Shown in pieces: positions 35,582 to 45,066 of a stretch of DNA of 64,000 bases (position 1 is its first letter; each line of letters opens with the position of its first letter). Below the pieces are notes generated by a model. The model was given only the letters and a program-made list of their open reading frames with translations. It ran no database searches and was not told the origin of the DNA. The DNA is from Thalassotalea sp. Sam97 (GTDB lineage: Bacteria; Pseudomonadota; Gammaproteobacteria; Enterobacterales; Alteromonadaceae): NCBI RefSeq assembly GCF_041379765.1, contig NZ_CP166919.1, forward strand, positions 372,001-436,000, read 5' to 3'. A program made the translations under genes and the position numbers.

Positions 35582-35974
35582 ATGGCTGATACTCAATATT
35601 ACGGCACTGGTCGTCGCAAGAGCTCAGTAGCTCGTGTGTTCATGAAAGCTGGTAACGGTGCTATCACCATTAACAATCGTGACATCGATACTTACTTTGG
35701 TCGTCCTACTGCTCGTATGGTTGTACGTCAACCTCTAGAGCTAGTTGACATGGTTGAAAAGTTTGACCTACACATCACCGTAGTTGGTGGTGGTATCTCT
35801 GGTCAAGCTGGTGCGATCCGTCACGGTATCACTCGTGCGCTAATGCAGTTCGACGAAACTCTACGTTCAGAGCTTCGTAAAGCTGGTTACGTTACTCGTG
35901 ATGCTCGTAAAGTTGAACGTAAGAAAGTGGGTCTACACAAAGCGCGTAAGCGTCCACAATTCTCGAAGCGTTAA
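35582..35974 (+). CDS. rpsI: 30S ribosomal protein S9
   Basis: Small-subunit protein whose C-terminal tail contacts P-site tRNA. The 130-residue product shows QYYGTGRRKSSVARVF, GGGISGQAGAIRHGITRAL and the basic tail KKVGLHKARKRPQFSKR. It is cotranscribed with rplM. Confidence 0.98.
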   Translation: MADTQYYGTGRRKSSVARVFMKAGNGAITINNRDIDTYFGRPTARMVVRQPLELVDMVEKFDLHITVVGGGISGQAGAIRHGITRALMQFDETLRSELRKAGYVTRDARKVERKKVGLHKARKRPQFSKR

Positions 35975-35991
35975 TTTTACTCTTCTATATG

Positions 35992-36021
35992 CAAAAACCG
36001 GTCTATTGGCCGGTTTTTTTA
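35992..36021 (+). terminator. Rho-independent terminator after rpsI
   Basis: Stem AAAAACCGG / CCGGTTTTTTT around TCTATTGG-type loop bases, 18 bases after the rpsI stop. Confidence 0.9.
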
Positions 36022-36313
36022 TGTCTGATCTATTTTAAATCTCATTCTCAGCTTGCATGTTTATTGTCTGTAGATGATAAATAAACGTACATGCAACAAG
36101 GTTTTATCTTGTAAAAAAACCTGCAATTCTTTATTATAAGCAAAATTTTTTAATGTGCATTTTGCTGTCTTTTTAAAGTCTCTTCTTATCGCCAGCGAGA
36201 TGTAATAAAAACAATAACTTCCAGTAAGCTGTTGTTTGAAAATTACCCGTCAAATTTGATGTTCAGGTTTGGCAAGAAAATTAAGTGTCTAATAAAAGTA
36301 TTGGAGAAATGAA
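36022..36313 (+). promoter_or_regulatory. Upstream region of petABC
   Basis: About 292 bases, AT-rich, no gene. It holds two possible stem-loops: GCATGTTTATT with AATAAACGTACATGC (about 36055-36096, four unpaired bases) and AGGTTTTATCTTGT with AAAAAACCT (about 36099-36122). A clear ribosome binding site GGAGA precedes the petA ATG. I cannot place the promoter with confidence. Confidence 0.35.
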
Positions 36314-36904
36314 ATGAGCAATGCGCCCGTAGACAACGGCCGTCGACGCTTCCTAACAATCTCGACTTCGGTCGTTGGTGGTGTAGGCGTTGCTGGTGCA
36401 GCTGTGCCATTCATCGCTTCTTGGAACCCGAGTGCTCGCGCGAAAGCCGCTGGTGCCCCGGTAGAAGTGAATGTGAGCAAAATTGAAGCTGGCCAACTGG
36501 TACGTGCTGAGTATCGTGGTAAGCCAATTTATGTTGTGCGTCGTCCTAAAGAAGTAGTTGAAACCTTAGCGAATCACGATGACAAATTACGTGATCCAGA
36601 GTCGCAAGAACCACAACAACCAGCATACGCGCAAAATACACACCGCTCGATTAACCCTGAGTTTTTAGTAGCAGAAGGTGTATGTACTCACTTAGGTTGT
36701 GCTCCAACATACAAAAAAGGCGACTTTGCTGAACAAGTTGAAGGCGTAGATTACGGTTTCTTCTGTCCATGTCACGGTTCTAAATTTGATATGGCTGGCC
36801 GTGTATTTGCTGGTGTTCCTGCGCCACTAAATCTTGTTGTTCCTGAGTATTCTTTCCTAGGTGAAAACACCCTACTTATCGGTGTAAGCGAAGGAGAAGC
36901 CTAA
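36314..36904 (+). CDS. petA: Ubiquinol-cytochrome c reductase Rieske iron-sulfur subunit
   Basis: 2Fe-2S subunit of the cytochrome bc1 complex, taking electrons from ubiquinol to cytochrome c1. A twin-arginine-type N terminus (GRRRFLTISTS) precedes the membrane anchor (about 20-42). Cluster ligands lie in CTHLGC (residues 124-129) and CPCHG (151-155). Length 196. The stop overlaps the petB start (TAATG). Confidence 0.97.
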   Translation: MSNAPVDNGRRRFLTISTSVVGGVGVAGAAVPFIASWNPSARAKAAGAPVEVNVSKIEAGQLVRAEYRGKPIYVVRRPKEVVETLANHDDKLRDPESQEPQQPAYAQNTHRSINPEFLVAEGVCTHLGCAPTYKKGDFAEQVEGVDYGFFCPCHGSKFDMAGRVFAGVPAPLNLVVPEYSFLGENTLLIGVSEGEA

Positions 36905-38169
36905 TGTTTGATAACTTTATGGCTTGGATTGACAAGCGTTTACCTGTTACCGATGCTTGGAACAAGCACGTTGGTCAATATCCAGCGCCTAAAAACTTTA
37001 ACTTTTGGTACTTCTTTGGCTCGTTAGCTATGTTAGTACTTGTTAATCAAATTGTTACCGGTATTTGGTTAACCATGAACTACGAACCATCGGGTGCTGG
37101 TGCATTCGCATCGGTTGAATACATCATGCGTGATGTTGATTACGGTTGGTTATTGCGTTACATGCACTCAACTGGCGCATCAGCGTTCTTCGTAGTTGTA
37201 TACCTACACATGTTCCGTGGTTTAATTTACGGTTCGTACCAAAAGCCTCGTGAGCTACTTTGGATCTTCGGTATGTTGATTTACTTAGTGCTTATGGCTG
37301 AAGCGTTTATGGGTTACTTATTGCCTTGGGGTAACATGAGTTACTGGGGTGCTCAGGTAATCATCTCGCTATTTGGTGCGATTCCAGTTATCGGTGATGA
37401 CTTAACGACGTGGATCCGTGGTGACTATGTTATCTCTGGCGCAACACTAAACCGTTTCTTCGCATTACACGTTATTGCCCTACCATTAGTGCTATGTGCG
37501 TTAGTATTCTTACACATTCTTGCTCTTCACGAAGTAGGCTCTAATAACCCTGACGGTACTGATATTAAAAAGCCGAAAGGCAGTGTCCCTGAAGAAGAAC
37601 AAAGCAAGTTTGAATTCCACGAGAGCTACACTAAGAAATACGACATCGTTGATGCGATTCCGTTCCACCCATACTACTCTGTTAAAGATATCATGGGCGT
37701 GGTTGGCTTCTTGTTACTATTCTGCTGGGTTATGTTCTTCTTCCCAGAAGGTGGTGGCTACTTCCTAGAGGCGCCAAACTTTGAACCGGCTAACGGTTTG
37801 AAAACACCTGAGCATATTGCACCTGTATGGTACTTCGGCCCGTTCTACACTATTTTACGTGTTGTTCCGGATAAGTTAGGTGGTATGATCTTAATGTTTG
37901 CGGCAATCGGTATGCTATTCGCACTACCTTGGTTTGACCGTGGCTCAGTTCGTTCATTCCGCTACCGTAGTAAGTTGCACTTAGCGAACCTTATTCAATT
38001 TGCCATCTGTTTTGTTGCATTGGGTGTATTAGGTACGAAACCTGCAAGTCCAATCAATAACTTCATTGGTACCGTTGCGACGATTGGTTACTTTGGTTTC
38101 TTCATTGTCCTTTGGTTCTACTCAAAAGGCGAAAACACTAAGCCAGTTCCAGAGAGAGTGACAAAATAA
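36904..38169 (+). CDS. petB: Ubiquinol-cytochrome c reductase cytochrome b subunit
   Basis: Integral membrane subunit carrying two b hemes and the Qo and Qi quinone sites. The 421-residue product has eight predicted helices, heme-ligand histidines in RYMHSTGASAFF and in LNRFFALHVIALP, and the Qo PEW-like motif, here present as APVWYFGPFYTILR. It overlaps petA and petC by one base each, consistent with coupled translation. Confidence 0.96.
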   Translation: MFDNFMAWIDKRLPVTDAWNKHVGQYPAPKNFNFWYFFGSLAMLVLVNQIVTGIWLTMNYEPSGAGAFASVEYIMRDVDYGWLLRYMHSTGASAFFVVVYLHMFRGLIYGSYQKPRELLWIFGMLIYLVLMAEAFMGYLLPWGNMSYWGAQVIISLFGAIPVIGDDLTTWIRGDYVISGATLNRFFALHVIALPLVLCALVFLHILALHEVGSNNPDGTDIKKPKGSVPEEEQSKFEFHESYTKKYDIVDAIPFHPYYSVKDIMGVVGFLLLFCWVMFFFPEGGGYFLEAPNFEPANGLKTPEHIAPVWYFGPFYTILRVVPDKLGGMILMFAAIGMLFALPWFDRGSVRSFRYRSKLHLANLIQFAICFVALGVLGTKPASPINNFIGTVATIGYFGFFIVLWFYSKGENTKPVPERVTK

Positions 38170-38924
38170 TGAAAAAAACGATCATTGCATTATTAGCTCT
38201 AGTGCCTGTATTAGCGTTTGCTGCAGGTCCTAGCATCCCACTAGATAAGGCCAACAACGATTTAACGGATAAACAATCGTTACGTAATGGTGCAGAAACC
38301 TTTATGAACTACTGTTTAGGTTGTCACCAATTACAATATCAACGTTACAACCGTACGTTTGCTGATCTTGGTATTGATGAGAAAGAAGGTATCGCAACCT
38401 TAATGTTCACTGGTGAAAAGCCGGGTGATCACATCACCAATACCATGCCAGCTAAAGAGGCTGCGGCTTGGTTTGGTGCTGCGCCACCGGATTTAACATT
38501 GGTAACTCGTTATAAGAAGGATGGCGTAAACTGGTTATACACCTACCTACGCTCTTTCTATGTTGATCCAAACCGTCCGTTTGGTGTAAACAACGCAGTA
38601 TTTAAAGATGTTGGTATGCCTCATGTATTCCAACAATTGCAAGGTGTGCAAGAGTTAACAGACGAAGCTAAAGCAATGTTACAGTTGCCAGCAACTGAAC
38701 AACGTCCATTAACGACAGATGATTTGGTGTTAACTCAACCAGGTCAATTAACACCGCAAGAGTATGACGTACTGGTACGTGACCTTGTGAACTTCCTTGA
38801 ATATACTGGTGAACCAGGTAAGGTGGAGCGCAAGCGTTTAGGTTACTGGGTAATGGGTTTCCTTGTGATCCTATTTATCTTCTCATACTTGTTGAAGAAA
38901 GAGTATTGGCGCGACGTTCACTAA
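38169..38924 (+). CDS. petC: Ubiquinol-cytochrome c reductase cytochrome c1 subunit
   Basis: Periplasmic c-type cytochrome of the bc1 complex anchored by a C-terminal helix. It has a cleavable signal peptide (about 19 residues), heme-binding CLGCH near residue 49, a probable methionine ligand in DVGMPHVF, and a C-terminal membrane helix (YWVMGFLVILFIFSYLL). Length 251. Confidence 0.97.
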   Translation: MKKTIIALLALVPVLAFAAGPSIPLDKANNDLTDKQSLRNGAETFMNYCLGCHQLQYQRYNRTFADLGIDEKEGIATLMFTGEKPGDHITNTMPAKEAAAWFGAAPPDLTLVTRYKKDGVNWLYTYLRSFYVDPNRPFGVNNAVFKDVGMPHVFQQLQGVQELTDEAKAMLQLPATEQRPLTTDDLVLTQPGQLTPQEYDVLVRDLVNFLEYTGEPGKVERKRLGYWVMGFLVILFIFSYLLKKEYWRDVH

Positions 38925-38949
38925 TACGGCTTTCTTAAGCTAACTTTTT

Positions 38950-38997
38950 GGGGCTATACTGATTACCTGCTAAGGTAATTAACGATAGCCCCTTTGT
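38950..38997 (+). terminator. Long stem-loop after petC, probable terminator
   Basis: GGGGCTAT (38950-38957) pairs with ATAGCCCC (38985-38992), with an inner TTACCT / AGGTAA pair, followed by TTTGTCG. The outer stem is GC-rich, but the T run is short, so it may end petABC transcripts only partially or protect their 3' end. Confidence 0.65.
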
Positions 38998-39062
38998 CGT
39001 ACCTATAAGGTACATCATTGATGTCTCTCATCAATAACAAAATTGATACATTTGGAGGATAT

Positions 39063-39704
39063 ATGGCTGTAGCCGCCAACAAGCGTTCTGTAATGACTCT
39101 GTTTTCTTTAGCAGATGATATGTATTCACATCAGGCAAGAATCGTTCTTGCGGAGAAAGGTGTCGGTGTTGATATTCACTTGGTAGATCCTGACAATTTA
39201 CCAGAAGATCTAATTGACCTAAACCCATATGGCACTGTACCTACCTTGATTGATCGCGAACTTGCTTTATATGAAGCGAAAATCATTATGGAATACCTGG
39301 ATGAGCGTTTTCCGCATCCTCCTTTAATGCCGGTTTACCCTGTTTCTCGTGGTCGTTCACGTTTGATGATGCACCGTATTGAGCATGACTGGTATTCATT
39401 AGCGAAAGTTATTATGAATAGCGAAGGCGCAGAAGCTGACAAAGCTCGTCAAGAGTTACGTGAAAGCTTATTAAGTGTTGCTCCTATTTTAAATGAAGCG
39501 CCATACTTTATGAGCGAAGAGTTTAGCTTAGTTGATTGTTATTTAGCGCCGTTACTATGGCGTTTACCTGTGCTTGGTATTGAGTTATCAGGTCAAGGTA
39601 GTCGTGAACTGAAAACTTATATGTTACGTTTATTCGATCGTCAATCGTTCCAGGCATCATTAACTGAAGCTGAGCGCGAACTTCGCTTTGGTCATCCTGC
39701 GTAA
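39063..39704 (+). CDS. sspA: Stringent starvation protein A
   Basis: Glutathione S-transferase-fold protein that binds RNA polymerase and affects starvation, acid tolerance and H-NS levels. The start at 39063 is set by GGAGG four bases upstream and gives 213 residues; an in-frame ATG 45 bases earlier lacks such a site. Visible are MTLFSLADDMYSHQARIVLAEKGV and the thioredoxin-like NPYGTVPTLIDREL. It is followed by sspB. Confidence 0.96.
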   Translation: MAVAANKRSVMTLFSLADDMYSHQARIVLAEKGVGVDIHLVDPDNLPEDLIDLNPYGTVPTLIDRELALYEAKIIMEYLDERFPHPPLMPVYPVSRGRSRLMMHRIEHDWYSLAKVIMNSEGAEADKARQELRESLLSVAPILNEAPYFMSEEFSLVDCYLAPLLWRLPVLGIELSGQGSRELKTYMLRLFDRQSFQASLTEAERELRFGHPA

Positions 39705-39726
39705 TTTCTGAGTTTTGGAACACGTC

Positions 39727-40128
39727 ATGGACATAGAGATGACCTCGAATAAGCCATATCTGATCCGCGCATTTTATGATTGGATTTTAGATAATGAGCT
39801 TACACCATATATCGTGGTAGATACCGATTACCCTAATGTGATGGTACCGGTCAACTATATTGATAATGGCCAAATCGTCCTTAATATTGCCCCTGCCTCG
39901 GTTGGTTCAATCGCTATGGTGGGCGAGGTGATCGAGTTCACCGCGCGCTTTGGTGGTAAGGTTGAGCACTTGTATGTGCCATTTGAGGCCGTAGCAGCGA
40001 TTTACGCACGAGAAAATGGTGTTGGTAGCTCTTTTGCTGTTGATTATCCTGAAGCCGAGGAAGTCGAGCCTGAGCCGCCTGCTAAGCCGCAAGTAAAAGG
40101 TAAGCCTAGCTTGTCGGTTGTAAAATAG
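39727..40128 (+). CDS. sspB: ClpXP protease specificity-enhancing factor SspB
   Basis: Adaptor that delivers ssrA-tagged proteins to ClpXP. The folded domain (RPYL-like NKPYLIRAFYDWILDNELTPY, GQIVLNIAPASVG, FGGKVEHLYVPFEAVAAIYARENG) is followed by an acidic, proline-rich linker and the C-terminal ClpX-binding tail GKPSLSVVK, matching GRPALRVVK in E. coli. Length 133 with the ATG at 39727; the linker is shorter than in E. coli. Confidence 0.95.
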   Translation: MDIEMTSNKPYLIRAFYDWILDNELTPYIVVDTDYPNVMVPVNYIDNGQIVLNIAPASVGSIAMVGEVIEFTARFGGKVEHLYVPFEAVAAIYARENGVGSSFAVDYPEAEEVEPEPPAKPQVKGKPSLSVVK

Positions 40129-40129
40129 A

Positions 40130-40161
40130 TAAAAAACCAGCGCTACGCTGGTTTTTTTACC
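40130..40161 (+). terminator. Rho-independent terminator after sspB
   Basis: AAAAAACCAGCG / CGCTGGTTTTTTT with a CTA loop, immediately after the sspB stop codon. Confidence 0.9.
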
Positions 40162-40290
40162 TCTACTGTTAACTGATGCCTTGTGCTTTAAACAAGCATT
40201 GATTAGCACCATCAGTGGCTTTGTACTAGCTCATCATGGTTGCAGATGATTAACCACATTGGTTAATAAAGCGATGCTCGGTCGACAGCT

Positions 40291-40321
40291 AATAAAAAAC
40301 GGCTTACGCCGTTTTTTATCA
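40291..40321. terminator. Bidirectional terminator before dolP end
   Basis: AAAAAACGGC / GCCGTTTTTT around TTAC, between the convergent sspB and dolP genes. On the minus strand it lies about 20 bases after the dolP stop. Confidence 0.85.
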
Positions 40322-40341
40322 GAGCGAAACGAGTGTCACGC

Positions 40342-40905
40342 TTATATTGCTTGAAATGCTTTATATACTCTAGCAACACCATTGATATTACGAACAATAT
40401 CAACGGCAATGTTTGCTTCTTTGTTATTTACTAATCCCATCAAAAATACTTCAGAGTCTTCGGTTACCACTTTAATGGCGGTACCATCTATTTTGTCTGA
40501 GGCAAGTAATTCCGTTTTAACTTTAGTTGTTAACCACGTGTCGTTGGTACGTGTACCTAGACCGGTTTTTTGGGCAACGCGAATTTGGTTGTGAATTTTC
40601 TTAATACCTAAAATACCTTTAACGGTATCTTGAATTTGACGTCGAACTTGCTCACTCGGCGCCTGGCCCACCATTAGTACCGTACCATTGAGGCTGGTTA
40701 CTTGGACTCGTGTTGCGTCTGTCACTAGCTTTTTATCGGCAAGTAATGCGTATGCTTTGACTTCGATGGCTTGATCATCGACTTGAGCGCCTATAGTGCG
40801 GCGGTCATTGATTGAGGCTGCGCCTGCACCAACGCCAGCGACTAATGCAACAGCACAGCCTTGAAGCAAAGACAGAGTTAGTAGCGCAATCGTTATTTTT
40901 TTCAT
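40342..40905 (-). CDS. dolP: Outer-membrane lipoprotein DolP (YraP), two BON domains
   Basis: Lipoprotein that preserves outer-membrane integrity and is found at the division site. The 187-residue product has a lipoprotein signal ending LLQGC (Cys17), then two BON domains at about 45-110 and 120-187 (VTSLNGTVLMVGQAPSE, VVTEDSEVFLMGLVNNKEA), and the DTWLTTKVKTELL segment typical of DolP. It follows diaA with 24 bases between, as in E. coli. Confidence 0.95.
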   Translation of the reverse strand: MKKITIALLTLSLLQGCAVALVAGVGAGAASINDRRTIGAQVDDQAIEVKAYALLADKKLVTDATRVQVTSLNGTVLMVGQAPSEQVRRQIQDTVKGILGIKKIHNQIRVAQKTGLGTRTNDTWLTTKVKTELLASDKIDGTAIKVVTEDSEVFLMGLVNNKEANIAVDIVRNINGVARVYKAFQAI

Positions 40906-40929
40906 TGGCCTTCCCAGTAGTTTAAAAAA

Positions 40930-41520
40930 TTAATTATCAGCTTGCGGGAATAACGTAGTATCGATAATGTCACACAAGCAATGAATGGTTAATAAATGGA
41001 CTTCTTGAATGCGACATGTACGTGCAGAAGGTACACGAATCTCGACGTCGCTTTCTCCCAATAACCCCGCAATTTCACCACCATCGTTACCCGTTAAAGC
41101 GATAATTTTCATATCTCTTGCAACGGCCGCTTCGATGGCTTTTATGACGTTTGCTGAATTGCCACTGGTTGAAATGGCTAATAAAATATCACCAGTATTA
41201 CCCAAGGCGCGAACTTGTTTTGAAAATACTTCTTCGTAAGCGTAGTCATTGGCGATAGAGGTTAATGTAGAGCTATCTGTTGTTAACGCAATCGCTGGTA
41301 AACTTGGACGTTCTGTTTCGTAACGATTTAACAATTCTGATGAGAAATGCTGCGCATCACCAGCACTTCCACCGTTTCCACAACTTAAAATTTTATGGCC
41401 ACCCAGTAGACACTCGACCATAGTCATGCCGGCACGTTCGATCGCTACTGGCAGTTCTTCGCTTGCTGCTATTTTGGTCTCAATACTTTCGCGAAAATTC
41501 TGTCTAACGCGTTCTAACAT
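40930..41520 (-). CDS. diaA: DnaA initiator-associating protein DiaA
   Basis: SIS-domain tetramer that binds DnaA and promotes timely initiation at oriC. The 196-residue product matches DiaA in SCGNGGSAGDAQHFSSELLN, AISTSGNSANVIKAIEAAV and the C-terminal IHCLCDIIDTTLFPQ. The GmhA sugar isomerase is a relative, but position between yraN and dolP and the C terminus favour DiaA. Confidence 0.93.
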   Translation of the reverse strand: MLERVRQNFRESIETKIAASEELPVAIERAGMTMVECLLGGHKILSCGNGGSAGDAQHFSSELLNRYETERPSLPAIALTTDSSTLTSIANDYAYEEVFSKQVRALGNTGDILLAISTSGNSANVIKAIEAAVARDMKIIALTGNDGGEIAGLLGESDVEIRVPSARTCRIQEVHLLTIHCLCDIIDTTLFPQADN

Positions 41521-41522
41521 GT

Positions 41523-41903
41523 TTACTCTCCATAAAAGGCATTTTTATGCCAGTTGATATCGGGTGAATGCAAGTCGCCAGAGATGGTGATGACATCAAA
41601 ACGACAGTCGCTATTATATTCACTCAAGTTATTCTTTTGCAGAAAAAATTGTGCTGTTTTGATGATTTTTGCCATCTTTCTCGAATCTACACTCGCTTCG
41701 GGTGCGGCAAATTGTCGATGGTGGCGATATTTAACTTCAACAAATACCCAACCATGTGGGGATTGCATAATTAAGTCAATCTCGCCCATCTTACATTGGA
41801 AGTTGGCCTGAATATATTTTAACCCTTGTTGCTTTAAATAGTTGAGGGCGACTTTTTCTGCTAATTGGCCAAGGCTGCGAGTTGAAGGCTTATTCCATAT
41901 CAA
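41523..41903 (-). CDS. yraN: YraN family protein (UPF0102), nuclease-like fold
   Basis: Conserved protein of unknown function with a predicted restriction-endonuclease-like core: GEIDLIMQSPHGWVFVEVKYR carries the acidic and lysine positions of a PD-(D/E)XK site. The 126-residue frame starts with TTG and overlaps lpoA by 14 bases; no ATG fits the conserved N terminus LGQLAEKVALNYL better. It lies in the conserved lpoA-yraN-diaA-dolP string. Confidence 0.92.
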   Translation of the reverse strand: MIWNKPSTRSLGQLAEKVALNYLKQQGLKYIQANFQCKMGEIDLIMQSPHGWVFVEVKYRHHRQFAAPEASVDSRKMAKIIKTAQFFLQKNNLSEYNSDCRFDVITISGDLHSPDINWHKNAFYGE

Positions 41904-43770
41904 TCGGTACTATCCTAGACGCGCGAATTGTTGCCCATAATAAACTTCTATTAATCACACGGTTACGATTCATCTTCAGCTTTCCTGTTTCACCGGCAAA
42001 TACCATGGAAGGTATCAGTGTCATCGGTTGCAATAGGTTACTAAGTTTAATACTGTCGATACCTAATGCATACAATCGCTCAGCTTGACTTGAACGGTTA
42101 GGCCAGATATCTCGCGCCTCGTTCACTAATCTAAGATTTTCGGCTTGCTCGGGCAGTAACCATGGCGCATCGGTGAAAGTGAGGCCACTTAAATCACGGC
42201 GACTGTTAGCATCAATGTTTTTATCATGACTTCTTGAGCTGGCGAACAATGGGATAACTTCAGCAGACGGACTTATATTCACGTCAATATAAGGCTTTAT
42301 TAATCTCGCTTGGTCAGTATTGGCGATGATATAAATCATATCAATATCGCGACGATTGCGTGGCTGAACTTCAACCGGCGTATTAACGCCATTGCGTATT
42401 GCCTTAATACGCTCATCTGACAAATTCACATCTAAGCTGCGCTTCACCGCTGCTTGCATGCCTTTTCCTTCAGGGTAATAGACAACGGATGCTTTTTTTC
42501 CGCCTTGTTGCAACCACTCTTCGCTAAAGGTTTTCGCCATACGTTGACCTACGCTGCTGTCTTGGCTAAGCACCAAGGCATTTTCATAACCTTGTCTGCG
42601 CAAGGTAAATGCTGCTTGCCTAGCTTCCGCTTCAGGTAGCATGGAAATAGCGAATTGATCCGCTTGCAGTGATTGATTTTCTGGTAAATTTAGCAATAAG
42701 GTTTGCCAAGGAGAAGAGCGCTCACTATCAGCATGTGTTTGGTTGGCCATTAATCGTAAATAATCATCAACATGTTGCTTTAACAGCGGGCCGATAACCA
42801 GTTGCGGCGATAATTGTTGAAGTTGACTGATGATATCGGTCATTTGATACTTATTGGTATCAATAAAGTGCAATGTCGTGAACTCATCATTGCCTGCCAA
42901 GATCCCCGCTTGGATTGTTTGCCCTAAGCTTTTTTCACGATCTGATAGTGGTAAAAGTATCGCCACATCTTGGATCACGGATGGGTATTCCAAACGAGCA
43001 GCGATATCGAAAAAGTTAGAAACTAACCCATTTGCCAAATGGGTAGGGTAGTTATACTGCCATTGTGTAAGTAATTGGCGTACTTGACTGCCACTACCTT
43101 CGGATATCGACAAAGCTCTATCTAACGCTATCCAACCGTCAAGTTGAGGTATGTTTTGCCGCTTTAAATAATCCAACTGCCAAGGTTGTAGGCTAGCAAT
43201 TAATTCATAGAGTTGCTGCAATTGTTCGATATCGTTGCTTGGATAAAGCGAAAAATATTCACTGTAAGCCATTACGGCATCAACGCTTAGGCCATATTGG
43301 TAGATAATTTCGGCACGTAATCTTAATAAACGACGTGAACGACTGCTGGTATCGATTTGCGCTATGTATTGGTAAGCCTTGTCGATTTCACCTAGCTCGA
43401 AAAGAGCATGAGCAAGGTTTAACTTGTTATAGGTTGCTTGGCTTTCGGTAAGAGGTAAGCGACTAAGTTGGTTAGATAAGTGTAAGCTTTTACTTAGTTG
43501 CTGTTCGTCAATATAACGCTTACTGGCTTGCAGCATATAGACAATTGCTAATTCATTGTCAGCGTCTGTTGCTAGCTCTAGTAAGTCATCGGCATCTTGC
43601 TGGCCATCTTCGATTATCGGTGGCTGCGGTGATGTTATTGGTGATTCAGGTTCTACGGGCTGTTGTGGCGTTGGCGTGTCAGGTTTGCTTGTACAACCTA
43701 CGGCGAGTAGGGCAAGCAAGCTGATGAGCGCAAAATTCCTGCAATTTGAATACGTCGTTTTTATTGTCAC
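41890..43770 (-). CDS. lpoA: Penicillin-binding protein activator LpoA
   Basis: Outer-membrane lipoprotein that spans the periplasm to activate PBP1A. The 626-residue product has a lipoprotein signal with LAVGC (about residue 26), a proline- and glutamine-rich stretch, an N-terminal TPR-like helical domain (about 60-260) and a C-terminal periplasmic-binding-protein-like domain (about 275-600; VAILLPLSDREKSLGQTIQAGIL). It is slightly shorter than E. coli LpoA (678). It is divergent from rsmI, as usual. Confidence 0.93.
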   Translation of the reverse strand: MTIKTTYSNCRNFALISLLALLAVGCTSKPDTPTPQQPVEPESPITSPQPPIIEDGQQDADDLLELATDADNELAIVYMLQASKRYIDEQQLSKSLHLSNQLSRLPLTESQATYNKLNLAHALFELGEIDKAYQYIAQIDTSSRSRRLLRLRAEIIYQYGLSVDAVMAYSEYFSLYPSNDIEQLQQLYELIASLQPWQLDYLKRQNIPQLDGWIALDRALSISEGSGSQVRQLLTQWQYNYPTHLANGLVSNFFDIAARLEYPSVIQDVAILLPLSDREKSLGQTIQAGILAGNDEFTTLHFIDTNKYQMTDIISQLQQLSPQLVIGPLLKQHVDDYLRLMANQTHADSERSSPWQTLLLNLPENQSLQADQFAISMLPEAEARQAAFTLRRQGYENALVLSQDSSVGQRMAKTFSEEWLQQGGKKASVVYYPEGKGMQAAVKRSLDVNLSDERIKAIRNGVNTPVEVQPRNRRDIDMIYIIANTDQARLIKPYIDVNISPSAEVIPLFASSRSHDKNIDANSRRDLSGLTFTDAPWLLPEQAENLRLVNEARDIWPNRSSQAERLYALGIDSIKLSNLLQPMTLIPSMVFAGETGKLKMNRNRVINRSLLWATIRASRIVPIDME

Positions 43771-43903
43771 TTGGTGCCAATTCCTAATAAGCTCGAAAGT
43801 TTGTGAGTATCGGGGAAAAGTCTACTCAACAAAAAATATTGGTATATAATAAACCGCTAGTTCAACTGTGAGCAACCACTTGTCCGGATACAGGCCGTTT
43901 TAT

Positions 43904-44755
43904 ATGCATCAATTTTCCGTTAATTCTAGCACTCTTTACATTGTTTCTACGCCAATCGGCAATTTACTTGATATTAGCCAAAGAGCGCTAGAGGTTCTTG
44001 CTCAGGTTGATCTTATTGCTTGTGAAGATACTCGTCACACCAATAAGCTACTTGCTTACTTTAATATTAAGAATAAAACCATTTCTTTGCATGATCATAA
44101 TGAACGCCAGCGTCAAGTGCAGATCGCTAGTATGTTGCAAGAAGGCAAAACTATTGCCTTAGTAAGTGATGCCGGTACGCCACTCATATCTGATCCTGGA
44201 TTTCATATTGTTCGCCATTTACGCTCGCTAAACTTGGATGTTGTGCCCGTTCCTGGTTGTTGTGCCGCTATCGCCGCGCTAAGTGTTTCGGGCTTACCGA
44301 CCGACCGCTTTACTTTCGAAGGCTTCTTACCGTCTAAATCAGGCGCACGACAAGCAACACTCGCCGCGTTGGCAGGTGAAGCTCGCACTATGGTCTTTTA
44401 TGATGCGCCCCGTCGCGCCATAGATACCGTGCAAGATATTCATGACGTATTAGGAGCGGATCGACATATTGTTATTGCCAGAGAAATAACCAAGACTTTT
44501 GAAACTGTACACAGTGATACGGCCGCCAATATGCTGACATGGCTGCAAGATGATCCAAATCAATTAAAAGGTGAAATGGTGCTGATGATCGAAGGTGCTA
44601 AGCACGATCCTGGAGCCATTGATGAGGCGGCCATAAAAACCTTAAAATTGTTACTGGTAGAAATGAAACCGAAAAAAGCGTGCGCTATTGCTGCTGAAAT
44701 TCATGGTGTTAAGAAAAACGCCTTATATCAAGTGGCATTGCAAATGAAAGACTAG
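43904..44755 (+). CDS. rsmI: 16S rRNA 2'-O-ribose C1402 methyltransferase RsmI
   Basis: Tetrapyrrole-methylase-fold enzyme that methylates the ribose of C1402 in the decoding centre; it pairs functionally with RsmH, also in this window. Motifs: LYIVSTPIGNLLDISQRALE, CEDTRHTNKLL, VSDAGTPLISDPG and the C-terminal AAEIHGVKKNALYQVAL. I chose the ATG at 43904 (283 residues); a GTG 12 codons upstream extends beyond the usual N terminus. TATAAT at about 43845 may be its -10. Confidence 0.95.
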   Translation: MHQFSVNSSTLYIVSTPIGNLLDISQRALEVLAQVDLIACEDTRHTNKLLAYFNIKNKTISLHDHNERQRQVQIASMLQEGKTIALVSDAGTPLISDPGFHIVRHLRSLNLDVVPVPGCCAAIAALSVSGLPTDRFTFEGFLPSKSGARQATLAALAGEARTMVFYDAPRRAIDTVQDIHDVLGADRHIVIAREITKTFETVHSDTAANMLTWLQDDPNQLKGEMVLMIEGAKHDPGAIDEAAIKTLKLLLVEMKPKKACAIAAEIHGVKKNALYQVALQMKD

Positions 44756-44808
44756 TTCGCTGAACTAGCTTAGGCCGACAGTTGCTATAAGTTTGGCTTC
44801 TTAATTAT

Positions 44809-45066
44809 TTACGTTTTTTGGGTAATGGTTATCAGTTTGTTGATAAAAGCTTTAAGCGAGTCTTTATCATCAAATTCGATATCGTATTTGCCGTGAAACA
44901 TTAACGTCATTAATACATCTTTGTAGCCCAAAAAACAGGTGTAACCGTCGAAGTCTTGCCAAGCAGCGATACCTTGGTACTCAAACTTATCATCGTGTTT
45001 GTCGCCTTTGTTAGTGATTTCTGCAAAGGCGGCAAGCGCTAATTTATTATCAATTAAATTTTCCAT
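44809..45066 (-). CDS. Small conserved protein of unknown function (possibly DUF3630)
   Basis: An 85-residue, acidic, soluble protein without signal peptide or membrane segment. It contains aromatic-rich beta-like stretches (FEYQGIAAWQDFDGYTCFLGYKD). The ATG directly follows the TAG stop of the iron-sulfur photolyase gene, so the two are probably translationally coupled. I suspect the DUF3630 family, mainly known from Alteromonadales relatives, but this is from memory of its look, not a search. No function can be stated. Confidence 0.7.
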   Translation of the reverse strand: MENLIDNKLALAAFAEITNKGDKHDDKFEYQGIAAWQDFDGYTCFLGYKDVLMTLMFHGKYDIEFDDKDSLKAFINKLITITQKT